A stretch of 64,000 nucleotides of DNA from Micromussa lordhowensis (GCA_964020085.1 OZ026608.1:19096544-19160543); one strand, 5' to 3'. Shown: positions 33,030 to 44,820, counted from the first letter of the stretch. Numbers and translations: made by a program. Notes: generated by a model from the sequence alone, not told the origin.

Positions 33030-33930
33030 AACAATTATTCCATGAGCCCGAGTTGGATATGAAGTGATAAAATAACCAACGAGCTCGTAGCGCGAGTTGG
33101 TTATAATCACTTCTCAAACTCAGAAAAGAAAATCACAACCGTGAAGGAGGTTTGGATACCTGATCTTAATTAGCATAGATTTTGACGATTTTACTCCTCC
33201 GTTTTCTCCTTAGTTTTTGTTTCGATTGTGAAGATATATCAAACACTCGAGACAGTGTTTCATCGGCTATCCAAACACCTCGAATTTCGTTAAAAATACT
33301 CCGCTGCGCGTCGTATTTTCAACTCTCTTCTCGGTGTTTGGATATCCCGATGAAACACTGTCGCTCGTGTTTGATATATTACTTCATATCCAACAAGGGC
33401 GAATGGAATAATTATTGTTTTAGTAAATTCTCAACCGGATTTTGCCGCCAATTTTTATTTCGGCCATTATGGAGGGCTGAAGTTGAAAACTTCGTGCGGA
33501 AAAGTTTTAAACTTGGCGCACTATTTTCCATATGACGTAAAACTCCGACTATTTAACAATTAGATTATGAGCTCGAGATTTCTATCGCGTGATAGTTGAC
33601 GAAGGCGCAGCCCGAGTCAACTATCGCACGATAGAAATTGAGAGCGAATAACCTAATTGTTTTAGTATAAATCTACTAGTCGTTCAAAACTTAATCTAAA
33701 TCCTCTTCTCAACACTTCGAAAACGCCAAGAATCGGCCGTCATTTTGTTAACAAGTGCACACTGTTACGCTACTCACTATCTATCACAGAATAGATAGTG
33801 AGTAGCGTAGCCAATCAGAGAACGGCCTTCGTGATAGAACGCTAGTAGATTTATACTAATGGCTCATAGTCGGAGTTTTTAGCCAATCAAAAAGCTAGAA
33901 ATGCAATAGTCGGAGCTGAGAATTTACTAA
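33030..33930. mobile_element. Nested twin-hairpin complex
   Basis: Outer module 1 (33030-33419) runs from AACAATTATTCCATGAGCC to GGCGAATGGAATAATTATTGTT. It contains two further palindromes (about 33055-33115 and 33223-33383). Outer module 2 (33420-33930) runs from TTAGTAAATTCTCA to TGAGAATTTACTAA. Inside it a complete second twin element sits at 33555-33859, between inverse copies of ACTCCGACTAT. CCAATCA occurs in both second modules. No coding sequence. Confidence 0.75.
33555..33859. mobile_element. Inner twin-hairpin element
   Basis: Module 1 (33555-33661) spans AACAATTAGATTATGAGC to CCTAATTGTT around a GATAGTTGAC palindrome. Module 2 (33662-33859) spans TTAGTATAAATCTACTAG and its inverse complement, with an internal CTACTCACTATCTA palindrome and CCAATCAGAGAACGG. 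Its architecture matches 59-329. Confidence 0.75.
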
Positions 33931-34029
33931 TAAGTTTTAGTAAATTCTCAGCTTCGAGCTTCCGAATCTCTTCAGGGTGGCCAATTCACATTATCAACCC
34001 AGTCGATAAAACCAAATTATCTTGTAATA

Positions 34030-34066
<37 letters not shown>

Positions 34067-34789
34067 TGCCCCCTTTACCGGTTTCGCACTTAGACTCGTT
34101 TTTAACACGGAGGCGAAAGGGAACTCAGAAATGGCATATTTGAAAAGACTCCTTGCATTAGCCTCAGTTTCAAGCTAGTTCCAGTCTCATATCGAAAATA
34201 CGAAAATAGTCTATTGTCGAGTCATTTTAGTTGACAAAGACTAACTCTTCAGTTTCAAAACCCTGATTTTAAATCAATTCAATTCACAATTCCTTTTTTT
34301 TTTTAATTTCCTTTATTCTCATTGAAGGTCAACTGACATTCAATTAATCGTTCATTTTATATCGAAAGATACAGGAATCAACAACACTGCAATCATTACT
34401 ACTAAGCGTGGTTACTTTAAAACCTAGCACTCTATTAAATAGAAGCTCTATAGAGCAAGACTTGAGCATTTTTCGTTAATCAAACGCTCCAAATGTCACC
34501 GACAAATTGAATTTCTGTTCATAAACAGAGTTAAATATATAATCACTATTATTTGTCATTGACATAACATTTAAATCAATTAGAGAGATTCGTGAGAAAC
34601 TTTGCAGCCATAAAACTTAAAAGCGAAATATCTGCTAGGAAATATTAAAAGCATTTAAAAGAGAATTATATCTTTTAAACTGTGTGTTTGTATCTCAGTG
34701 GTCCACAATTTAGTTATTTTTTTGTTGCAGCTAGGCGTAATGAGCGACAGGTAAAAGTTACAAGAAAAAACAGCTGACAAGTTTCTTCC

Positions 34790-35095
34790 CATACCCCAGG
34801 GGACTCCCATAGAAAAAAGGCGGGGGTCGGAAATGCCGTCGGAAACTTTGAAAACAACCCCTTAAAGGTACCAAGATACTGTTTTGTGAATGTGGCTTGA
34901 AATTATTTCTAGGTACCAATTTTAAAGCAACGCATTAATCAGACACTGACATTTTTCGGCTCAATGCCCTAAAAAGTACCGCAAAAGCTCCCGCTGTCTA
35001 CCTCTTGAGGCTGAACTCCCTAAGAGATACCAAAACCGCGTTTTTAAACACTAAAAGATACGAGGAGCAACCCCGTCTTTTTTATATCGTATTTA
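34790..35095. repeat. Degenerate repeat of about 50-base period
   Basis: A CTAAA(A/G)G(A/G)TACC-like motif recurs near 34862, 34911, 34972, 35019 and 35061, each following a C-rich segment. The units are strongly diverged. Nothing coding is visible. Confidence 0.5.
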
Positions 35096-36694
35096 TGATT
35101 TGCGGGTGTACAAACAAACTGTTTCATCAGCTCAATTTTGCTCTACTACTAATGTTTATGTTACAATAGGAAAATATTCTCTCACTTAATTAAGATAAAT
35201 GTAAAGACCAAATTGTACAAAATTTACAAAACGTAACTTAGATGTGATTTATTCCAAGTTAAAGTAAATGGAAGTAACTTTTCTTTTCTCATGATATGCA
35301 GTTCAAACGGCTTGCCTGGTCTGACAAGCGAAGCACACCGCAATTTTTTAGCGTATTTCAAAACTACTCATGGTTTAACTGATGACGTTGAAAATTCTGA
35401 CACGAAATCGAGCACATTGAATTGACCTTCGCAAGAAATCATTATGTTTCCTTTGGCTTTTTCAAGCGGCGTCTGTTAGATCTACTCTAGCAATCCTAGA
35501 TGGAACAAGCGCGCTGTCTCCTGGCCAATCAGGTGATGGGACTCGCGCCATTTCCCACCTTCCAATGTAAAGGACTTCGCTTTACATGAAATGATATGCA
35601 ATAACAGATTTATACAAGGATTAAAGACAAAACAGAAAAACTATTTTCATACATACCAGCATAATATATGCCACTAAACGTTCAACATGTGGTTTTCGCA
35701 AATTATTTTAAGGCAATGAAGCTGTTTCCTCCATATTCAGTCATAGTCATAGCCTTTTCTAACAGTAATATACATAAAATCACTTCATTATGTTGGTCTA
35801 CTAAGAAAATATTCAGTCTATATCAAAGTGATTGCCAGAAAATAGGGCAAGAATATATTTACATGATATTAATACTAATACTATTATTAATATTACTTTT
35901 TTTTATTCTCATGATGTAAAAAGATTTCATGGTCGACTGTTAACCATGCTACTGTCTTGTACACGTTTGATGGGCCTGTGTGCAAGGTTGCACCAACCTC
36001 GCCCAATGCAGTTTTGTCATGTGATGTGTCAGCTTGTTTCACACTTACCAGAAACCAGCCTCTTGCTTGTTGTAACTAGTTATAACAACATTTCTTGTGA
36101 CGCTCACCAACCAATCTCGGTATTGGATTGAACACCATCGCAGTTTAGATCAAACTTTTATGACTGACATCACACGGCGCGAGAGACTGGAAATCAGTCA
36201 ATATTGCCATCGACTGGATCAAGCAGTGATTGTATCAATGTTTGTACAGGACTTAGTGAATCAGTAAAAGCTGGCCATCATGACTGTGTTCGTAAGATAT
36301 GTCGCGGCTTTTGTCATTTTGAGATAAAAAAGTTTAGGGTGTGTTCCTTTGGGATGATCTGGATAAGATCACATGGATCATGTTGCATCAAAGGAGCCGA
36401 TGAATCCGTGATCAGAGTGGATTCATCGGTTTCTTGATGTACAATGATTTGAGTGATCTTGGATCGCTGATCCAGGTCCAGAAGACTCCAGAGGTACGTA
36501 TCCTTAATACACAGTGTATCAAACAGACTCTCAGAAGAAAAAAACGAGATAGACACTCCCTTTTCAGAGCCTTTGGTGTTTTTCATGACTATGCCATTTG
36601 ATATTCCTATTTAACCCAAAACTTGCCGAAATTATCGATATTTGACTTAGTCATACTAAACCATATCACTGATTCACCAAATCCTGAATTTATA

Positions 36695-39600
36695 TCACCT
36701 CCGATGAGTCTGCAAGTCTGTTATGGACGAGAGGCCCGGACACCGTGCTGTCCGACGTCTTGAGTATTTAGTTTCAACCGGTGCCATTGGTTGCACGTTC
36801 TTTTTAGGCTCTTCATTCTCATTTTCATCTTCTTGAGCCTCCTCATCGAATGAATCGTTTACCAATCCTCTGCTATCTGTATTAAGAGTCACTGTTAAAG
36901 TTGGTTTGACAAACCGTACTGCATGATTCTTCTTTACCGGGGTCCCCGGTCTCCCAGGGGTTCCCGGTCTACAGGGAGAACCCGGCCGAGCGTTGCCATT
37001 TACCAAATGTTCCTTGTTCTCCTTCTCTTTCATAGAAGCGAGCACGTTGTCGATGTCATCAATTTCGAACTCTTCGCTCTCCCGGTGAACAATGGGAGGG
37101 CCTTTTGGTGATAATTGTTCAACCGGTTCATCTATAAATCCTGTTATGGCTTCCGAGAGCTCCGGTGGATCTACCGTTAGGGTATTCCCGTAATGAGGGG
37201 GGCTTTTGGGAGGAGTGTCTATCGTAGTACTCTGAGTACTGGTGTGGCTCTTTTTTCTGTCGTCCAGAGGTGGACTGTTGACTGCAATGAATTCTTCACT
37301 GCTTCGAGAGCGGACTGGGTAAGATTGTCGATGATTCATGCCCCCAGCGTACAAAGAGGACCGTGCTCGTCTAGCACTGGAGAAGAGATATAAATTCTTC
37401 GTAAGTTCAACAAGAAGTACACAGAATTCAGAATGCTTTGTATTTAATACACGGTGGCTTCATTGTTAGTGCGCTGGTCTCCGGATCGAGCGATCCGGGT
37501 NNNNNNNNNNNNNNNNNNNNNNNNNNNNNNNNNNNNNNNNNNNNNNNNNNNNNNNNNNNNNNNNNNNNNNNNNNNNNNNNNNNNNNNNNNNNNNNNNNNN
37601 NNNNNNNNNNNNNNNNNNNNNNNNNNNNNNNNNNNNNNNNNNNNNNNNNNNNNNNNNNNNNNNNNNNNNNNNNNNNNNNNNNNNNNNNNNNNNNNNNNNN
37701 TCAAGCCCCCCTGGCTGGGGACGCTTTGCTTTCCCAGTGCCTTTCTCCACCCAGGTGTATAAATTTATTATTAAAAAAATAAAAAAATAAATTTCAAGGT
37801 GAAAGGCCGAATATAAATGAAAGAATTTAATTATTGTTGTTCACAAGCCTGGTCCCTCGTGTTTTGGCTCACCGTTACATGTTCGATATTGTTTCTTTAC
37901 AAGCGTCTTGTTCTTACACTAAGAAGTCTTAAAAAATTCATGGCACGAAAGCTGGTATTGGCCTGGAGAGTCTGCGGTATTCCAGCTGTGTTCTTTTGAC
38001 AATAGGCCCTTTGCATGACCTGGTCACATGGTACAAAATTAGCTATGATGGGACAAGAGTTACGCAGCGGGTCTTCCAAAACGAGCCGAACTGGTGCGAG
38101 TTTCTTTGTTTTTGCTGTGTATAACTTGCGTCCCAGCATGACTGATTTTGTACCATGTGACTGGGTCGAGCAAAGGGCCTATAGAGAGTTTTCAGTCACG
38201 TGACCAGCAGCCATGCAAATTTATTGGAGCAAAAGGAAGTGCTTACATAAGAAAAGAGTTCAATTCCCGAAGGATTTATTTGGTACACCAACATGGCCGC
38301 CGTTTCATTGTTTTGGAACACCAATATGGCTGCCGTGACGTCATGTGAAAACGCTCTATAAGAGAATCTTTGTTTACAATATTTGCCTCATTAGCATAAG
38401 CGATGCAGTTTTTGATAGAGCTACAAACACATAAGTTTTGCATGTTGAAAGAACGCAACACGATTAACAGTACTGTGCCAAGGAATTTAAGCCCGATGTA
38501 TGAATACTTTTTTAGCGGCGTCGGTTTAAAATCTCATTAGTTCATTAGGGCTTTGCCACCCAGAAATTTTCAGTTTGTGAAAGCCAATTTCTCCTCGAAT
38601 ATTATAGCCAAAGAACCAAAATTTTCACCAATTCTTAAGTTACACAAGCTCTTTAAATGGTTGTAGTCAATTTGTGTCTAGCTTGATGCCTTCTCTGGGC
38701 ATGAGGAAAAATGTAAATCAGCAAAGATTCATTTATTGAATGATCAGCTTACCGTCCTCGATATGGGTGAACTTTGGTATCTCCGCCCAGAGATCCATTA
38801 ACTATGGGGGATGACTTTCTCATTTCCAACCTTCCTTCTGTCATATCACTGCTGGTTAGGTCTTCGCTTGGTCTTGCGGACTGTAACATCAAAGCATTTG
38901 CCGCACCAACCATGGGACGCTTTGATTTCTTGGGTAGTTTCATCTGCGCCTGCGCGTGTGAGTAGTATAGTGAGAAGTTATTGCCGATGATAGAGATTGG
39001 GAGTGCAGTAATGACGATTGACAGCGCGGCACAAAGCGCGCCAAACACTTTCCCAGTGGGCGTCATGGGAACATCATCACCGTAGCCCACCGTAGTGATA
39101 GTAATAATGGCCCACCAGAACGACGCTAAGATGGAGGAGAAGTCGTCTGGATTTGCCTTTTTCTCTGCCAGATAAGCACAGCTGGCGAATATTATCACCG
39201 GTACGATGAGAAGCAAAACCAGCAACATCAATTCACGTGAGCTGGCGATCATTGTTTGCTTAAGGATCTGGAATCCAAGATTAACTTTAAAAAACCTGAA
39301 TAGCCGGAACAACCGGCATATTGCCAGGATGTCGTACTCGATACGGGGATCCCCGTGCGGGTAATCATCTGTCGTTAAAATACGAACATAAAATGGCCAG
39401 ATGGCAATAAAATCAACCCAGTTCATTATTTGCTTGACAAAGTCCTGTTTGCTTGGGCAAGTGGCTAATCTGAGGGTGAACTCGACAGTAAACCAGATTC
39501 CGCAGACGCCTTCTATAATCACCATGGCCAGGCTGGCTGATTTATTCTCAGATACCTGCTCAAGAGTTTGCACACAATAAGCCAGGACTGACAAAATTAT

Positions 39601-40320
39601 AAACATCAGTGACACCAGAAACATCATCTGTCAACAAAAAGAGAAAATTACAAGTAAATTTTTATGATGCATAGAACTGTCTTCAACTGGATTGAAACTT
39701 CCAGGTAGTTTTGTAAGGTAGCAAAACACAGCAAAGGTGGTAAAAAGACGAAGCAAAATAGTACAAGGGTGGTGACAACTAGTGGAGGTCAATCGTCTGT
39801 AGAAAAAAAAATGGCGGCGGTACATTTTACCACCACTCCATGCGAGCCTTACATATACAGCCAAAAACGTACAAGGAAAAGCCATATTTTTGCGGTATTT
39901 GTCCCTGTGCTAACGACATTGTCTATGTTAGGTTGGATGATTTTAGAACTTTTTCTACGTTTTTATGAACGCTTTTAAGGTTTTTAGTCGCCATCCTTTT
40001 TTACTACTGAGGATTGAGAAGTTATATGTCAAACACGAAAGACCGTGTTTGACCACAATTCCAAATACCGAGAAGAGAGTTGACAATACGACGCGCAGCG
40101 GAGTATTTATTACGAACTTCGAGCTACTGTTTGAAAATGTGCTCAAACACTGCCTTGAGTATTTGATATATCTTCTCAATCGCAATTAAAAATAAATAAC
40201 AATTTACTTCTCCTTTGTCAGTATTTTAAAGCACATTTTCCCTTTCTTTCATAACTTGTCTATTCTTCTTTTCTCGGAAATTGTAATATTTTTTATGATT
40301 AATTGGTAATAAGACTTCGT

Positions 40321-40351
<31 letters not shown>

Positions 40352-41303
40352 GATAAACAAAAAGGACTCACGCTGCGTGGTCGTCCGATTTTGTTATCAC
40401 TTGTATGATTACAGACCGAATTGGACACAACTCAGCCTTATTACCATTACTGATCAGGAGATCTCTGGTGTTTACTTTTTGTATCTAGTTCTTTGTATAG
40501 GTCCATATACACTGGCGCGAATCCAGGTTTTTATGAGAGGGGGTTCGATGAAAGGCGGCCGCCCCAAAAGGAGGTTCCGGAGGCATCCTCCCTCGGAACA
40601 ATTTAAAATTTCAAGTCCTCGGATATTCTGAGGCAAAGTCAGTGTGTTTCAATATCTCATGTTTTAAAGGTAGAATGCCATTCGTTAATATTTCGTATTT
40701 ATTTAATGTCTTTACAAGTTTTTGACGTTAGCTGTTTTAATTTAGAGGGTTTGATCGAAGCCTCCGTACCCCCTAGATTCGCCCCAGAGTCCACAGTTAG
40801 TTGCAAGTATTTGCTCAATCCACCGACAATTTCTTAAATGAAGTCCGCATTAATTTGGTTTTTGTTTTTTCTTGAGTCAAATAAAATTCTGTTCAATAAT
40901 ATAAATGATATGTTCTAGCTGCCGCAATCTTGAGAAACAATTTGCTCAGAGATTATATTTTAATTAAGCTCTTTCATCAGCCAAATGTCTGGAAGAAAAC
41001 TTTGATTTTACTGATGTGCCTGTTTCGCCAACATGAAGGTTATGACATGATCTGCTACGAAAAGTGATAAATAGATTTTACCAAGAATAATGGCATACGT
41101 TAGGTTTCTCTTTATAATGCCGTGGAAAGTAAATCTTTAAGACTGTTATATTGTTTGAAAATTTCATAAGTAATACTATAACCTAACTTGTACGTACACA
41201 GAACTTCATATAAATTTTAAACCTTTTATACTTTAATTCTAAAACCATTAACTCTGAGATGGAAAACGTGCTATAAGTTTCTTTATTATCCAATCCTGCG
41301 CTG

Positions 41304-41334
<31 letters not shown>

Positions 41335-44300
41335 TTCTTGCCCGCTTGGGACTTACCCGCCTTGTTCCGCAAGAAAAATGTCCCCGAAAGCCATATAATA
41401 AATCCTTTATTGACCAAGCTTGTTCGGTCAAGATGGCTTGATATTGGCCTTGTTCTTTTTTTGCGTGTTTATTGCCCTCGACTCCATCTCGGTTCATAAA
41501 CACACAAAAAAAAGGACTCGGCCAATATCCAGCCATCTTGACCTCACACTTGATCAATAACCCATATTTATTTTGTTGGTCTAAACCACATGAAAAGGAA
41601 ACATTTTGTGTGATAAGTAGTATGAAAACACAGTAAAGTTCTCTCTACGTACAAGTTGGAAAGAAGCCTTGAACAGAAAGAGCCTTGTTCAGGCAAAGCG
41701 AAGTAATGATGTAGCAATTTCGAACGTTTGCCCAAATATTTCATGTTATCTGCTTGTTACGTAATCCTTCTTTCCACGCAACTTTAATCATTCTTGCTTC
41801 TTTTTGGTTTGTCATTGTCTTTCGATGTTTTGGTAGCTTAGACGCAATTAATAAATTAGAGTTAGTTGCATTTGGCTAATGGAAAATACAGTAACAGAGA
41901 CTCTACAATAAATGAAGAAATAAAACAAATAATCTGAATCGACTTCAACGAAACATCAAATTTACTAGAATAAGATAGAACAAACTGCTTGGACTTCCTT
42001 TAAGGAGTAACCAAACCTAGCACGAACTTCAAATTGTGAATTACGTATGAGATCTTCCACATTTTCCTGATAAGGCATTATTTTAAGTCTTCTCAATTTG
42101 AAAGCAGTTTTGATAAACTCAGATCATCATGGAATAGCAGAGCTAAGTAAAGGTATGAAACCAAGGACGTGTAAATCTAAAAGCAAAATAAGAATTAATT
42201 TCAAATCTTTATACTAAAAGGCTAAATCGCGGCGGAAACACGCTGGTTTTAATCAGTAATTGAAAGCAGTTCGTACAGTATGCAATGCTGGAGTTTAAAA
42301 ACTATTTTGCAATTAATTATTTATCAAGAAGTTATATGTTCAGCACAGGAGTTCGTTTAATGAAGAAAGCAGATGCTTCTAGTATCAAAAAGCAAAAATT
42401 ACAGTTATCTTCTTGTCAGGTATTAAGGGCTTGACATCAAAATCATTGACGTGAAGTTAAAATCAAGGTTTTATTATTTTTTTTAAAGGATTAGAAGCAA
42501 AATGAGGTACAAACCAAACTCCCGGAGTTGAAAATGGGAAAAGAAAATAAATAGAGCAAATGTGTTTCTACCTATTAGCATGAATGATGACCTATTCGCC
42601 TCAAGGCACGAAACTCACTACAAAATGACTTTCTTCATGGAAACCAATATTAGCAAAAACATCTCATTGACTGTGATGGAAAAGTATGATATATATAAAT
42701 ATTTATGTATATACATATTTTTTAAGGGGAGGGAAAGTCGTTATTTTTATTGGGTTGAAGAAGATTGACATATGCACAGTGATGAAAAGTTGACGACTTT
42801 TTAGACAAGGAAAGTGTACAACGATAATTAATCCATTTTAAATGCCCGACTTCGGGTATAATTTATTGATTAGAAGGCGTGCATGCTACAAATGTCACGG
42901 TTTACCTAGAAACTAAATTGTAATTTACATCTGTCTGTAACTCTTAACCCAGTTTCGCTGGCTGTAGTGCTAACGTTTTATTTTCAGTGTATATGTCAAT
43001 AGCGTGGATAGAAAAGGAACATTATTACCTTTAAGAAAGAACGTCTGAAAACATCTATGCTACAAGACGCTTTCTCAGTTCGGCCCTCGCGATGTTGATG
43101 TGACAAGCAGTAGCCAGAATATACCGTCCCTTTTTTAACTGTTTATCTTAGAATGATGAAAGATTAATTGTTCTAAATGTTGTTTTTACTTCAGATTAAT
43201 AAAACTATGAAATACCTCAGCTAAACTGCTGATAAACGAAACTGTGAGGACTTCAGAACAACCGTACACAAGGCAAAGAGAAAATGATAAATAGAGTGGT
43301 TATTTTGAGTTGAATTAGATTCCGGGACCTTATTCCCTAGTAAAGCTGTTTATATCGAGGTATATAAACAAACATTTATATTTGGATATTTTGAATTCTG
43401 CTCTATTCCGTCCGTTTATGAGGTAATATTATGCCACAACTCGCCTATTTTTGGCCAGAAACGCTATGAATAAGATCGATAACTAAATAATCTCTCAAAA
43501 CGAAGACCGAAAAGATGCGACGTTCGCTTTCATTTGAATTTATTCAAGGTATAACTGAAAGTACGATTGCTACACAGTTGTATAAATATATATGAATGTT
43601 TAAACGAAGGTTTTCGGTATTCATCAGACAAGTCAAGAAAAGCGTGAAACTAAAAACTAGACGGCATTTCTAAAAGAGGATTTTCCACAACAGATGTTTG
43701 GAAAATTTTGGGTTTAAACAAAAACTTTAACTGCTCGAAAGGAAAATATCATGATTATTGCACGATAGCAAGTTACCGCTTCATGAGAATTCTCGTATTT
43801 CAGGGATAAATACAACAATACAAAAGTAGATAATTCTGATATCGGCTTTGCATAAAAAGGACTAGATTGATGAAATTATAATTTTTTTCGCAAGAATGTC
43901 TCATTTTCCTTCGTGCCAAATTCAAAACGGCTGAAACTTTTCTTTCTGATAATTATAGTATTATTTCTTCGGTTTGAGCGGTTCGTAGCTAGATAGCATC
44001 ATTTTAAGTAAATTCGGAAAAAAAAATAAAACCAGTGATCGAATTTCACCGAGAACGGGTAGTATTTTCTTTGCTCATTTCGCAGACAGTTCTAGCCTGT
44101 CAGCACGAGACCTTCGAATTAATTCATGAAACGTCGCCATAATTCCTAGTCTAGAAGGGAGAAACCGCACCGTACGTTAAACACTCATTAATAACGCTAT
44201 AAACGATCATCGTCCTTTCGAACGTTTTTTCATACAGATCTGCAGTGTTAAAATAAGGCCCTTGATCGACTTACCCTGGCCAGCTTTGAAGATCGCTGGT

Positions 44301-44820
44301 GTTCCAACACGTTCCATATCCTGGGTTTGTATTTTTGCCAGCAGGATTGCTCGCCTCCGAAATTTTCCGATACAATCTCGCCAAGTTCAGAATTGCTATC
44401 GTCATCGCCATCCGACATCTCTGCCGCTTCGAAAAACTTTAAGTTTTCTTGCGCTTCGCGGTGCTGTGTGTAATAAGTCCAGCAACATGGTTCCATCTGT
44501 TTCTCATCGATACCCCAAAACAAAAGCTCGTCTTCGAATAGCGGTCCGCACACGTCGTGTGGGCTGTGTAGCTTGCCCGTGCGATAGTAATTTATAATGG
44601 CCGCGAATACGCCTGGATGTCGATCGAAGAAGAATTCATTTCTTTCTGCATCGTAAAACTCCGCACTGTTATTTTCGTTTTCCGTGCACCATGCAAGTCT
44701 TGTTCCAGGGAAATTTCGAAGAGTGTTCCTAAATGTTTCGTGTCGAACACCACCGCAGTTGATCACGATGCGGTCCCGTCTTGTAGGACTTGGAAGATTT
44801 TCTTCTGTTTCCTCGGACAT
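36695..44820 (-). CDS. Voltage-gated K+ channel, Shaw/Kv3-like (gene C)
   Basis: Exons 44275-44820, 38753-39627 and 36695-37376 join in frame (phases 0 and 2) to 700 residues. T1 has INCGG (Cys for the usual Val), HSPHDVC-x20-CC and [15 protein letters not shown], the Shaw signature. One exon carries S1 to the S6 tail: S2 WFTVEF, S3 NWVDF, filter TTVGYGD (360-366), then SHAQAQMKLPKKS. S4 retains R287, R290, R293 and K296, but the Shaker R1 and R2 sites are D281 and A284. S6 has LPISIIG, second proline lost. The last exon encodes an acidic tail with a collagen-like RPGSPCRPGTPGRPGTP run. The donor of exon 2 lies in CGGTAA, so failure to splice would end the protein at once. It is 7.4 kb upstream of gene B in transcription order. 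Confidence 0.93.
37446..37775 (+). mobile_element. tRNA-derived SINE split by an assembly gap
   Basis: Head GGTGGCTTCATTGTTAGTGCGC as in 16066, then 200 N, then TCAAGCCCCCCTGGCTGGGG and CCACCCAGGTGTATAAAT, ending in an AT-rich run. Lacks the 3' half. Confidence 0.75.
37501..37700. other. Assembly gap (200 N)
   Basis: The run is exactly 200 N. Frames drawn through it are meaningless. Confidence 0.99.
38181..38590. repeat. Inverted-repeat MITE followed by a dispersed repeat
   Basis: 38181-38361 has ends TATAGAGAGTTTTCAGTCAC / TGTGAAAACGCTCTATA. 38365-38590 is the inverse complement of the repeat at 4411-4670. Confidence 0.6.
40012..40181. mobile_element. Palindromic element related to 33223-33383
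   Basis: Ends GATTGAGAAG.TATATGTCAAAC / GTTTGATATATCTTCTCAATC. The core, read on the minus strand, has ACTCCGCTGCGCGTCGTATT, also present in the 33.2 kb palindrome, so the two are family members in opposite orientation. Confidence 0.65.
40305..40445. repeat. Palindrome with 57-base arms
   Basis: Arms 40305-40361 and 40389-40445 share CCAATTCGGTCTGTAATCAT and its complement; ends GGTAATAAG / CTTATTACC. Non-coding foldback. Confidence 0.7.
41407..41572. repeat. Palindrome with about 53-base arms
   Basis: Arms AATAAATC-TTTATTGACCAAG...GGTCAAGATGGCT and complement surround a second inner inverted repeat (TGTGTTTATG-like). Non-coding. Confidence 0.65.

Larger units (their letters stand above)
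29253..36694. other. Intergenic region between Kv genes B and C
   Basis: The left end should hold the gene B promoter; a GC-box-like GGGGCGGAA lies near 29276. From about 31900 to 35100 the region is dominated by palindromic and SINE-like repeats listed separately. A TATATAAG next to an inverted repeat (CTCGATTTCC...GGAAATCGAG) occurs near 31711-31750, with no ORF following. I find no supportable gene. Confidence 0.55.
37377..38752 (-). other. Intron 2 of Kv gene C
   Basis: Donor CG/GTAAGC, acceptor TTCTCCAG. It contains a SINE with an assembly gap, an inverted repeat with ATGGTACAAAATTAGC / GATTTTGTACCATGTG near 38030-38160, and the repeats at 38181-38590. Confidence 0.85.
39628..44274 (-). 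other. Intron 1 of Kv gene C (T1/S1 boundary)
   Basis: Donor CCAGG/GTAAGT, acceptor TTGACAG before 39627, phase 0. Three large palindromes lie at 40012-40181, 40305-40445 and 41407-41572. From 41573 to 44274 I see only AT-rich sequence without genes. Confidence 0.85.

Noticed and set aside
33030..33930. CRISPR array
   Set aside because: Palindromes are nested and unequal, with no regular direct repeats or spacers, and the DNA is eukaryotic.
37438..37782. Frames crossing the N gap
   Set aside because: The residues are unknown; the sequence is SINE.
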